Positions 1-5,845 of a DNA stretch of 6,987 nt are shown here, in pieces (positions within the stretch are counted from its first letter, which is position 1; every line of letters begins with the position of its first letter). A program made the translations under genes and the position numbers. Below the pieces are notes generated by a model. It had not been told where the DNA came from. It saw only the letters and a list, made by a program, of their open reading frames with translations, and ran no database searches. The DNA is taken from the NCBI GenBank assembly GCA_029881615.1, contig JAOUMF010000102.1:1-6987 (forward strand). The letters run 5' to 3'. This DNA is from Alphaproteobacteria bacterium. Its GTDB lineage: Bacteria; Pseudomonadota; Alphaproteobacteria; UBA8366; JADFVY01.

Positions 1-630
1 CTTACCCCGAATCCGGAGTCCTGGCCCGACGCGGAACCGGCCCGGACGCGCCAGGAAATGGCAACGGCGTTCAGGGCGGACGAGGATTGGGGACCGGCCG
101 CAATCGTCGACGAGGTCCGAAAGATACTGCCCGACGACGGCATCGCCACCGTTGACACCGGCGCGCACCGAATTTTGCTGAGTCAGATATGGCATTGCAA
201 ACATCCCCGAACCTTGCTGCAATCCACCGGATTCTGCACCATGGGCTGCGCGCTGCCCCTGGCGATGGGCGTCAAGCATGCCGCGCCGGACAGACCCGTG
301 ATCGCCTTCACCGGCGACGCCGGGCTGGAAATGGTGATGGGCGAGCTGGCCACGGCGCGTGACCTGAAACTGCCGATCGTCATTATCGTTTTCGTCGACG
401 AATCACTGTCGCTGATCGAGATCAAGCAACGCAACAGCGAACTGGCCAATCAGGGTGTGGATTTCGGCGCGACCGACTTCACGGCGCTGGCCAAGGCCAT
501 GGGCGGCAACGGTGTGACGGTCCGCGACCGCGCGGCACTGGCGAAAGCCGTGGAAGACGGTCTTGCCGCTGAAAATTTCACGATTATTTCGGCCATGATC
601 GGCCGTCAGGCCTATGACGGACGGCTATAG
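1..630 (+). CDS. Thiamine-diphosphate-dependent enzyme, acetolactate synthase-like (C-terminal part, 5' end outside window)
   Basis: The reading frame is open from base 1 to a TAG at 628-630, giving the last 209 residues of a larger protein (the family is usually 500-600 residues). What is visible is the C-terminal TPP-binding domain of the IlvB/benzoylformate decarboxylase/sulfopyruvate decarboxylase group: a 'DTGAHRI' strand near residue 51, an 'STGFCTMGCALPLAMG' segment near 76-91, and the diphosphate/Mg motif starting GDAG at residues 105-108. In the family, the Asp of this motif (here D106) and a residue 27 positions later bind Mg2+; the second ligand is normally Asn and here it is Asp (D133, in 'FVDESLSLIEIKQ'). 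Such enzymes decarboxylate or ligate 2-oxo acids in the cytoplasm. The substrate cannot be told because the N-terminal catalytic-Glu domain is missing. chaC follows after 18 bp and may be co-transcribed. The family is sure, the substrate open. Confidence 0.9.
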   Translation, partial: LTPNPESWPDAEPARTRQEMATAFRADEDWGPAAIVDEVRKILPDDGIATVDTGAHRILLSQIWHCKHPRTLLQSTGFCTMGCALPLAMGVKHAAPDRPVIAFTGDAGLEMVMGELATARDLKLPIVIIVFVDESLSLIEIKQRNSELANQGVDFGATDFTALAKAMGGNGVTVRDRAALAKAVEDGLAAENFTIISAMIGRQAYDGRL

Positions 631-648
631 CGCCCTACATTTACTGGC

Positions 649-1329
649 ATGACTTACGGTCGCGACTGCATCCGCAACGGGTTGTTCGAGGAAATCGGGC
701 TTGAAGCCGAACGGCTGGGCCTGATGCGCCGCTGTACCGACGAGGAGCGCGCTGAATCGCAGGCGCGAATGCTGGCCGATGTCGGCGCGGACGAGGATGT
801 CTGGATTTTCGGCTATGGTTCGCTGATGTGGAATCCGGCTATCCATTATGCCGAACGCCTGCCCTGTCTGGTTCGCGGCTGGCATCGCAGCTTCTGCCTC
901 TGGACGCCGATGGGACGCGGAACACCGGATAATCCGGGGCTGGTTCTGGCGCTGGATCGCGGCGGATCCTGCCGTGGCGTCACCTACCGGGTCGCGGCGC
1001 GCGACCGGGAGACCGAGTTACCCCTGCTGTGGCAGCGCGAAATGGTTGGCGACGGCTACAAGCCGCGCTGGGTAACAGTGCGCTGCGACGCCGGCGAGAA
1101 GAGGGCCATAACCTGGGTCATCAATCGCCAGGGCGCGCGCTATGCCGGCAAACTGCCCATGGAGACGCTGGCCCGAACGCTGGCGACGGCATCCGGCCGG
1201 CTGGGCAGTGGCCGGGAATATCTGGAAAACACAGTCGCCCATCTCGACGAGCTGGGCATCGGTGAACGGCCACTACACAAAATTCGCGACCGGGTGCGTG
1301 ACTATGCGCGAATGAACGGAGAGGAATGA
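649..1329 (+). CDS. chaC: Glutathione-specific gamma-glutamylcyclotransferase, ChaC family
   Basis: The 226-residue product matches the ChaC family over its whole length (E. coli ChaC is about 231 residues). ChaC cleaves cytosolic glutathione into 5-oxoproline and Cys-Gly. The glycine-rich substrate loop GYGSL lies at residues 55-59 within '[14 protein letters not shown]', followed by '[10 protein letters not shown]' (75-84), 'GRGTPDNPG' (89-97) and '[12 protein letters not shown]' (126-137). E131 in that last segment is the expected catalytic general base. Further family marks are '[13 protein letters not shown]' (180-192) and 'LDELGI' (199-204). The ATG at 649 is preferred because about 50 residues upstream of GYGSL also exist in E. 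coli ChaC, and the '[12 protein letters not shown]' helix is recognisable; the ribosome binding site is weak. The stop overlaps the msrB start, so the two are translated together. The older link of ChaC to calcium transport is not supported by its enzymology. Confidence 0.93.
   Translation: MTYGRDCIRNGLFEEIGLEAERLGLMRRCTDEERAESQARMLADVGADEDVWIFGYGSLMWNPAIHYAERLPCLVRGWHRSFCLWTPMGRGTPDNPGLVLALDRGGSCRGVTYRVAARDRETELPLLWQREMVGDGYKPRWVTVRCDAGEKRAITWVINRQGARYAGKLPMETLARTLATASGRLGSGREYLENTVAHLDELGIGERPLHKIRDRVRDYARMNGEE
1318..1324 (+). promoter_or_regulatory. Ribosome binding site for msrB
   Basis: GGAGAGG lies inside the last codons of chaC. GGAG ends 4 bases before the ATG at 1326 and 7 bases before the in-frame ATG at 1329, so the second ATG is the better-spaced start. 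Both remain possible. Confidence 0.6.
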
Positions 1330-1739
1330 TGACAATCGAGAAAATCCGGAAAAGCGACGATGAATGGGCGCGCGAACTGACCCCGGAACAATTCGCAATC
1401 TGTCGGAAAAAGGGCACCGAACGAGCCTTTACCGGCGAGTTGAACGACTGCAAGACGCCGGGAACTTACGTCTGCGCTTGCTGTGGCAACGCTCTTTTCG
1501 ATTCCGAAACGAAATACGAGTCCGGCAGCGGCTGGCCCAGCTTCTGGGCGCCGATCGCCGAGGAGGCAGTGGCGACCGAGGAAGACCGCAAGCTCTTCAT
1601 GCGCCGCACCGAGGTGCTCTGCGCTGCTTGCGACGCCCATCTCGGCCACGTCTTCGAAGACGGCCCGGCCCCCACGGGCCTGCGCTACTGCATGAACTCG
1701 ATAGCCATGAAGCTGAAACCGCGCGAGGGGGAAACATAG
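1326..1739 (+). CDS. msrB: Peptide-methionine (R)-S-oxide reductase MsrB
   Basis: This cytosolic repair enzyme of 137 residues (the usual length of a stand-alone MsrB) reduces methionine-R-sulfoxide in proteins. Visible marks in order: '[10 protein letters not shown]' (30-39), the first zinc pair C50/C53 in 'YVCACCG', the active-site segment 'SGSGWPSF' (66-73), 'RRTEV' (93-97), the second zinc pair C99/C102 in '[16 protein letters not shown]', and 'LRYCMNS' (119-125) with the catalytic Cys C122. The position before GWPSF, which is the resolving Cys in E. coli and Neisseria MsrB ('SGCGWPSF'), is Ser here (S68). Regeneration therefore probably uses another Cys (C26, C42 and C52 are available) or thioredoxin directly. 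The start codon overlaps the chaC stop (ATGATGA); starting at 1329 would remove one Met. No msrA is in the window. Confidence 0.96.
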   Translation: MMTIEKIRKSDDEWARELTPEQFAICRKKGTERAFTGELNDCKTPGTYVCACCGNALFDSETKYESGSGWPSFWAPIAEEAVATEEDRKLFMRRTEVLCAACDAHLGHVFEDGPAPTGLRYCMNSIAMKLKPREGET

Positions 1740-1755
1740 CCGGCCCGATCGATTT

Positions 1756-3273
1756 TCACTTGGCTACGCTTAGCGCTCGCAATTCTGTCTTCAGCACCTT
1801 CCCATAATTATTTTTCGGCAAGGCGTCGAGAAACCGGTATTCCTTCGGGCGCTTGAAGCGCGCGATGCGAGCGAGGCAGAGGGCGTCGAGTTCCCCCGGC
1901 GCCACCTCCCGGCCCGGCGCTGCCACGATGAAGGCCAGCACGCTTTCGCCCCATTCCGGATCCGGCCTGCCGACAACCGAAACCTCGCGCACGCCGGGGT
2001 GCTCGAGCAGCACTTCCTCTACCTCGCGCGGATAGATGTTGGTGCCGCCGGAAATGATGACGTCCTTGCTACGATCCTTCAGCGTCAGATAGCCGTCCCC
2101 GTCGAAGGCGCCGATATCGCCGGTATGCAGCCAGCCGCCGCGCAGGGTTTCGGCGGTGGCCTGCGCGTCATCCCAATAGCCGCGCATGACGGAATCGCCG
2201 CGCACCAGAATCTCGCCCGTCTCGCCCGCCGGCAACGGCGCGCCACCCCCATCCACAACCCGCACATCGACGATGCCGAAAGGCATGCCGACCGACGCCA
2301 GCCTTTCCTCGAAGCGGGGATCGCCCGATCTGGGGAATCGGTGTTTCGCCAGCGAGGTAATGGTCATCGGGCTTTCGCCCTGGCCGTAAATCTGGGCCAG
2401 ACGATTACCCAGCATATGGATCGCCCGCTTGCAGTCCTCCACATACATCGGCCCGCCGCCATAGATAATGGTCTTCAGGCCGGCGAGGTCGGGGTCGGCG
2501 GTTTCGGCAGCCGCGACCAACCGATGTACCATGGTGGGTGCGGCGAACATGGCGACGCCCGTGTGGGCGGTGAACAGGCGAAACATCTCGTCGGGCTCGA
2601 ACCCGCCGGATTCCGGAATCACCTGCGCCGCGCCGGCCGCCACATGGGGAAGGATATAAATACCGGAACCGTGCGACATCGGCGCGGCATGCAGGATGGC
2701 ATCGCCCGGCGCGATCGCGTCCACATCGGCGAAATAGCCCCAATTCATGGCCAAAAGATTGCGGTGGGTCAGCATCGCGCCCTTGGGTCGCCCCGTGGTG
2801 CCGCTGGTATAGAATAGCCAGGCGACGTCATCGGGATCGCAAGGCGCGACAGCCATCCCGTCGCCCTCGCCCAACCGCCGCCATTTCGCGCCGCCTACTT
2901 CGATCACCGCTCGGGGACCGGTCAGCGCGCCTACCATGCAAGCCAGATCGGACGTAACAAAACAGACCCGCGCGCCGCTGTGATCAAGAATGTACTGGAA
3001 CTCGGCAGCCGCCAGTTTTGCATTCACCGGCACGGCGGTCAGCCCCGCCTGCCAGCAGGCAAACATCAGCTCGACATAGTCCGGGCAATTCTTCATGACC
3101 AGCGCCACCCGGTCGCCGGGCGACAACCCCAACCGCCCGCGCAGGTTTGCGGCCAGAACGGCCACGCGCCCGGCCAGCGAGCGGTAATCGCAAACGATCC
3201 GCTCGCCCAGCGCAATCGCCGGCCTGTCGGCGAAAGACCGGCCGGCGCGGTCGAGCAATAAAGCCAGATTCAT
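1756..3273 (-). CDS. AMP-forming acyl-CoA synthetase (ANL superfamily; fatty acid/aryl acid-CoA ligase)
   Basis: This cytosolic enzyme of 505 residues should activate a carboxylic acid with ATP to an acyl-AMP and transfer it to CoA. Core motifs (residues counted from the ATG at 3273): P-loop-like 'YTSGTTGRPKG' (155-165), 'YGGGPM' (271-276), A5 'YGQGES' (296-301), 'GWLHTGDIG' (380-388), hinge region 'DRSKDVIISGGTNIYP' (400-415), and the C-terminal catalytic Lys K492 in 'PKNNYGKVLK'. The A5 motif has Gly where many members have Thr (YGQTE). The frame stays open upstream to a TTG at 3375, but the ATG at 3273 has a strong ribosome binding site and gives the normal family N-terminus ('MNLALLLDRAG', then 'RPAIALGERIVCDYRSL'). 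The chain length and nature of the acid cannot be read from the sequence. It stands alone, convergent with msrB (16 bp apart) and divergent from the aminomutase operon. Confidence 0.93.
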   Translation of the reverse strand: MNLALLLDRAGRSFADRPAIALGERIVCDYRSLAGRVAVLAANLRGRLGLSPGDRVALVMKNCPDYVELMFACWQAGLTAVPVNAKLAAAEFQYILDHSGARVCFVTSDLACMVGALTGPRAVIEVGGAKWRRLGEGDGMAVAPCDPDDVAWLFYTSGTTGRPKGAMLTHRNLLAMNWGYFADVDAIAPGDAILHAAPMSHGSGIYILPHVAAGAAQVIPESGGFEPDEMFRLFTAHTGVAMFAAPTMVHRLVAAAETADPDLAGLKTIIYGGGPMYVEDCKRAIHMLGNRLAQIYGQGESPMTITSLAKHRFPRSGDPRFEERLASVGMPFGIVDVRVVDGGGAPLPAGETGEILVRGDSVMRGYWDDAQATAETLRGGWLHTGDIGAFDGDGYLTLKDRSKDVIISGGTNIYPREVEEVLLEHPGVREVSVVGRPDPEWGESVLAFIVAAPGREVAPGELDALCLARIARFKRPKEYRFLDALPKNNYGKVLKTELRALSVAK

Positions 3274-3277
3274 GATG

Positions 3278-3284
3278 CCCTCCC
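3278..3284 (-). promoter_or_regulatory. Strong ribosome binding site of the acyl-CoA synthetase gene
   Basis: On the minus strand AGGGAGGG is followed by CATC and then the ATG at 3273. This near-ideal Shine-Dalgarno sequence decides the start and argues against the 34-residue upstream extension to 3375. Confidence 0.8.
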
Positions 3285-3369
3285 TGCTTACCGGCATTCG
3301 ACATTGTTGGACCCGGACATCAAAAACCAGGCCCGGCCGGCATGGAAAAATGGCGAGTTGTGCACCCCC

Positions 3370-3434
3370 TGACAAGGGTTGAATTACCCCAAAAAATAAC
3401 TCTTTACATAAAACACGAATCGATCAATTAATTA
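3370..3434. promoter_or_regulatory. AT-rich divergent promoter region between the acyl-CoA synthetase and aminomutase genes
   Basis: The 239 bp between the two divergent genes (3274-3512) contain the only clearly AT-rich stretch of the window, about 3381-3434. For the plus strand, TTTACA at 3403-3408 (5 of 6 to the sigma-70 -35 box) is followed after 18 bp by ATTAAT at 3427-3432 (4 of 6 to -10, but lacking its leading TA). For the minus strand, TTGTCA (reverse of 3370-3375) could be a -35 box, but its -10 is poor. The 8-mer AATTACCC occurs twice, at 3382-3389 and 3430-3437, flanking the plus-strand candidate. The rest of the gap shows nothing I recognise. A promoter somewhere here is likely; the exact boxes are weakly supported. 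Confidence 0.35.
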
Positions 3435-3512
3435 CCCGCCCCGTTGCACAGGCACCGCTTCTCTTGATGGTCAAGGAACGTCCTGATCCGGGTGTGGGTC
3501 TTTCGAACAGAA

Positions 3513-4835
3513 ATGGACACATACCGTGTCTCGGAAGGCGTCGTCCCTTCCGAATCGGACCTGGAGGAGCCTCCAAGTTCGCGCCGAAAGAGTATCTCTC
3601 AACAATCCACCACCTATGTGAAGCCGCCCATTTTGGTGCCCCCGCCATCGGGCGGCGTACGATTCCCTGCGGGGAAAGAGCGCCGCGCCTTCATGCGTCG
3701 GTATTTCCCGAACGCCACAATGGCGGATTGGAACGACTGGCGCTGGCAGTTACGCAACCGGATCAAGAACCTCGGCGATCTCGAAAGAATTCTGGCACTG
3801 TCGGAAGACGAGCGCACCGCGGTACGGAACCACAAGGGTTCGCTGCCGATCGGAATCACTCCGTATTACGCCAGCTTGTTGTCACCGGACGACCCGCTGG
3901 AACCGTTGCGCCGAACCCATATCCCGACTGGCGACGAGTATCTGAGATCGCCCGGCGAAGCCGACGACCCGTTGGGCGAGGATCACGACTCCGCGGTTCC
4001 CGGCCTGGTGCATCGCTATCCCGATCGCGTGCTGTTTCTGGCGACCGGAACCTGTTCGACCTATTGCCGCTACTGCACCCGTTCACGCATGGTTGGCGAT
4101 CCGGGCGGGGACTATTCCTTCCCCAAAAGCCAATGGGACAAGGCCATCGCCTATATCGAGGCACATACGGAAATCCGCGATGTGCTGCTTTCGGGCGGCG
4201 ACCCATTGACCCTGGCGGACGATACGCTGGACTACCTGCTGGGGCGGTTACGCGCGATTCCGCATGTGGAATTCCTGCGCATCGGCACAAAGGTACCGGT
4301 GGTGCTGCCGATGCGTGTCACGCGGGGTTTCACCCGTATGCTGCGCAAACATCACCCGCTATGGATAAGCATTCACTTCACGCATCCTGACGAGTTGACG
4401 CCAGAAGTTACCGAGGCCGTTACCCGCCTGGCCGATGCTGGTATTCCGCTGGGCAGCCAAACGGTCCTGTTGAAAGGCATCAACGACGAGGTCGATACGC
4501 TGAAAAGCCTGTATCACGGGCTGCTGATGCGGCGGGTGCGGCCCTATTACCTCTATCAGTGCGACCCTATCACCGGTTCGGCCCATTTCCGCACGTCGGT
4601 GGAAAAAGGGCTGGAGATCATGCGCGGGCTGCGCGGTCATACAACGGGTTATGCCGTTCCAACATTTGTAATCGACGCGCCGGGGGGCGGTGGCAAGATT
4701 CCGTTGTTGCCCGATTATGTGGTCGGCCGCGATGGCGGCGATCTGTTGCTAACCAACTTCGAAGGCGGACTTTATCGTTATCCGGATCCCGACGGCCATA
4801 TCGGATCGGATCGAAATATCGGGGGACTGCTCTGA
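3513..4835 (+). CDS. kamA: Lysine 2,3-aminomutase (radical SAM, PLP-dependent), KamA/AblA type
   Basis: This enzyme moves the alpha-amino group of L-lysine to the beta carbon, giving beta-lysine, with a 4Fe-4S cluster, S-adenosylmethionine and PLP. From the ATG at 3513 it has 440 residues (clostridial enzyme about 416). Visible: 'DWNDWRWQLRNRI' (72-84); radical SAM cysteines C181, C185 and C188 in 'CSTYCRYC'; 'DVLLSGGDPLT' (223-233); 'RPYYLYQCDP' (343-352); PLP-binding K395 in 'DAPGGGGK'. By alignment from memory to the Clostridium subterminale enzyme, the lysine-contacting R134, D293 and D330 correspond to R190, D351 and D388, all conserved, which favours lysine over glutamate. The C-terminal Cys cluster for the structural zinc is absent. 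About 60 residues precede the usual family start, and M61 (ATG 3693) aligns with the clostridial N-terminus. A GTG at 3492 is another possible start; neither 3492 nor 3513 has a good ribosome binding site. The stop overlaps the next gene (TGATG). Confidence 0.93.
   Translation: MDTYRVSEGVVPSESDLEEPPSSRRKSISQQSTTYVKPPILVPPPSGGVRFPAGKERRAFMRRYFPNATMADWNDWRWQLRNRIKNLGDLERILALSEDERTAVRNHKGSLPIGITPYYASLLSPDDPLEPLRRTHIPTGDEYLRSPGEADDPLGEDHDSAVPGLVHRYPDRVLFLATGTCSTYCRYCTRSRMVGDPGGDYSFPKSQWDKAIAYIEAHTEIRDVLLSGGDPLTLADDTLDYLLGRLRAIPHVEFLRIGTKVPVVLPMRVTRGFTRMLRKHHPLWISIHFTHPDELTPEVTEAVTRLADAGIPLGSQTVLLKGINDEVDTLKSLYHGLLMRRVRPYYLYQCDPITGSAHFRTSVEKGLEIMRGLRGHTTGYAVPTFVIDAPGGGGKIPLLPDYVVGRDGGDLLLTNFEGGLYRYPDPDGHIGSDRNIGGLL
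3652..3686 (+). other. Possible RNA hairpin with UNCG-type tetraloop near the start of the aminomutase gene
   Basis: An outer stem GCGGCG (3652-3657) pairs with CGCCGC (3681-3686). An inner stem TTCCC (3663-3667) pairs with GGGAA (3672-3676) around the loop TGCG, closed by a C-G pair, which fits the stable UNCG tetraloop class. It lies 6 bases before the in-frame ATG at 3693 and covers the purine-rich GGGGAAAGAG that could serve as its ribosome binding site. It also lies inside the reading frame as drawn, so it may be chance in GC-rich coding sequence. It has no U-tract and is not a terminator. Confidence 0.3.
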
Positions 4836-5842
4836 TGCTTGTCGGTTTCGTTTATGACGCGCGCGAGGATTATCGCGCCCTGGGTTTCGGCGAGGAAGCG
4901 ATCGCCGAGTTTGATTCTCCGGAAACACTGGCAGAGATCGAGGCTGCGCTCATTCGCATCGGCCATGAGGTCGAGCGGATCGGGCATGGCCGCGAACTGG
5001 CGGCGCGGCTGGTGCGAGGCGATCGCTGGGATCTCGTATTTTCGATCGCCGAAGGCGTTAGCGGCCGCAATCGGGAAGCACAGGTGCCGGCGCTCTGTGA
5101 ATTGTTCGAGCAAGCCTACGTATTTTCAGACCCGCTGACCAACTCCACCACGCTGGACAAGGGTGTGGCAAAGCGATTGGTGCGCGACGCGGGCGTGCCG
5201 ACGGCTCCTTTCGCGGTGCTGGAACATGCCGGCGAGGCGGCAAAGGTTACATTGCCCTTTCCGCTGTTCGTCAAACCGGTAGCGGAAGGCACGGGCAAAG
5301 GCTGTGAATCAGCCTCCAAGGTAACGTCGCGCAGCCAGTTAAAGTCAACGGCGCAACGGCTGATCGCGCGATTCCACCAGCCGGTGATCGTCGAGACCTT
5401 CCTGCCAGGCCGCGAGTTCACCGTAGGGCTGACGGGTACTGGAGAGGCGGCGCGGGCCATCGCCGTGCTGGAGGTGGTGCTGCTTGATGAGGCAGAGGCC
5501 GAAATATACTCTTTCCTGAACAAGGAACAGTGCGAGACCCTGGTTCGTTATCAGCTGGCCGACGACGCGGAAGCGATGCTGGCGGCCGAGCATGCGTTGC
5601 GGGCCTATCGCGCGCTCGGCTGCCGCGACGCCGCCCGGCTGGACTTCCGTTCCGATGCGAACGGCATTCCGATGTTCCTGGAGGCCAACCCGCTGGCCGG
5701 TCTCCACCCGACGCACTCAGACCTGCCAATGCTCGCGACCAAATCGGGCCTGCCCTATGATGCGCTGATGGCCGAAATTCTGGAGTCGGCATCGGCACGC
5801 TACGGGATCGGGAAAACCTGGGAACGGTTACAAGGGTCCTGA
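4835..5842 (+). CDS. ATP-grasp carboxylate-amine ligase, D-alanine-D-alanine ligase-like (first of two)
   Basis: The 335-residue protein has the ATP-grasp fold of the Ddl family, which activates a carboxylate as an acyl-phosphate and joins it to an amine. Visible: 'DKGVAKRLVRDAGVPTAP' (109-126); ATP-binding K147 with 'EGTGKG' (151-156), matching the VKP/EGSS loop of Ddl; 'PGREFTVG' (191-198); and metal ligands D270, E283 and N285 in 'ARLDFR' and 'LEANPLAGLHPTHSDLP'. The last segment resembles the acceptor-site loop of Ddl, including a Ser near the D-Ala position. The N-terminal Ddl signatures (the Ser-Glu-Arg-Glu segment and HG..GEDG) are missing, so the substrate is probably not D-alanine. 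The frame stays open back to 4559 inside kamA, but the ATG at 4835 overlaps the kamA stop, has GGGGGA 8 bases upstream, and begins a typical beta strand 'MLVGFVYDA'. Its position behind kamA suggests beta-lysine as a substrate (inference). Confidence 0.88.
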   Translation: MLVGFVYDAREDYRALGFGEEAIAEFDSPETLAEIEAALIRIGHEVERIGHGRELAARLVRGDRWDLVFSIAEGVSGRNREAQVPALCELFEQAYVFSDPLTNSTTLDKGVAKRLVRDAGVPTAPFAVLEHAGEAAKVTLPFPLFVKPVAEGTGKGCESASKVTSRSQLKSTAQRLIARFHQPVIVETFLPGREFTVGLTGTGEAARAIAVLEVVLLDEAEAEIYSFLNKEQCETLVRYQLADDAEAMLAAEHALRAYRALGCRDAARLDFRSDANGIPMFLEANPLAGLHPTHSDLPMLATKSGLPYDALMAEILESASARYGIGKTWERLQGS

Positions 5843-5845
5843 TCA

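Noticed and set aside
1662..1680. GGCCCG/CGGGCC inverted repeat, 6-bp stem and 7-base loop, as a terminator of msrB
   Set aside because: It lies inside the msrB coding sequence before the catalytic Cys codon and has no T-tract. It reflects GC-rich coding for 'DGPAPTGLR'.
1740..1755. Bidirectional terminator between the convergent msrB and acyl-CoA synthetase genes
   Set aside because: Only 16 bp are available, and I find no stem of useful length there.
1999..2817. Long 272-codon open frame on the plus strand
   Set aside because: It lies wholly antisense to the acyl-CoA synthetase, whose minus-strand frame carries all ANL motifs. The plus-strand product is His/Arg/Gln-rich with no recognisable motif, as expected of a GC-rich shadow frame.
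3274..3375. 34-residue upstream extension of the acyl-CoA synthetase to a TTG start
   Set aside because: The ATG at 3273 has a near-perfect ribosome binding site, and the family N-terminus begins there.
3562..3575. Palindromic TGGAGGAGCCTCCA and internal GGAGG as operator or ribosome binding site
   Set aside because: The two-base loop is too tight for a hairpin, and no in-frame start codon follows GGAGG at a suitable distance.
3464..4390. 308-codon open frame on the plus strand overlapping kamA
   Set aside because: It runs in another frame through the aminomutase, whose radical SAM and PLP motifs are unambiguous. The alternative product is Arg/Gly/Pro-rich without a domain.
4559..4834. 92-residue upstream extension of the first ATP-grasp ligase
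   Set aside because: It would overlap the well-conserved C-terminal part of kamA in another frame and encodes Arg-rich shadow sequence. The ATG at 4835 is coupled to the kamA stop.
3513..4835. EpmB (EF-P-lysine aminomutase) as identity of the radical SAM gene
   Set aside because: EpmB is about 340 residues and lacks the long N-terminal part; the 'DWNDWRWQ' segment and overall length match KamA. No efp or epmA is visible in the window.
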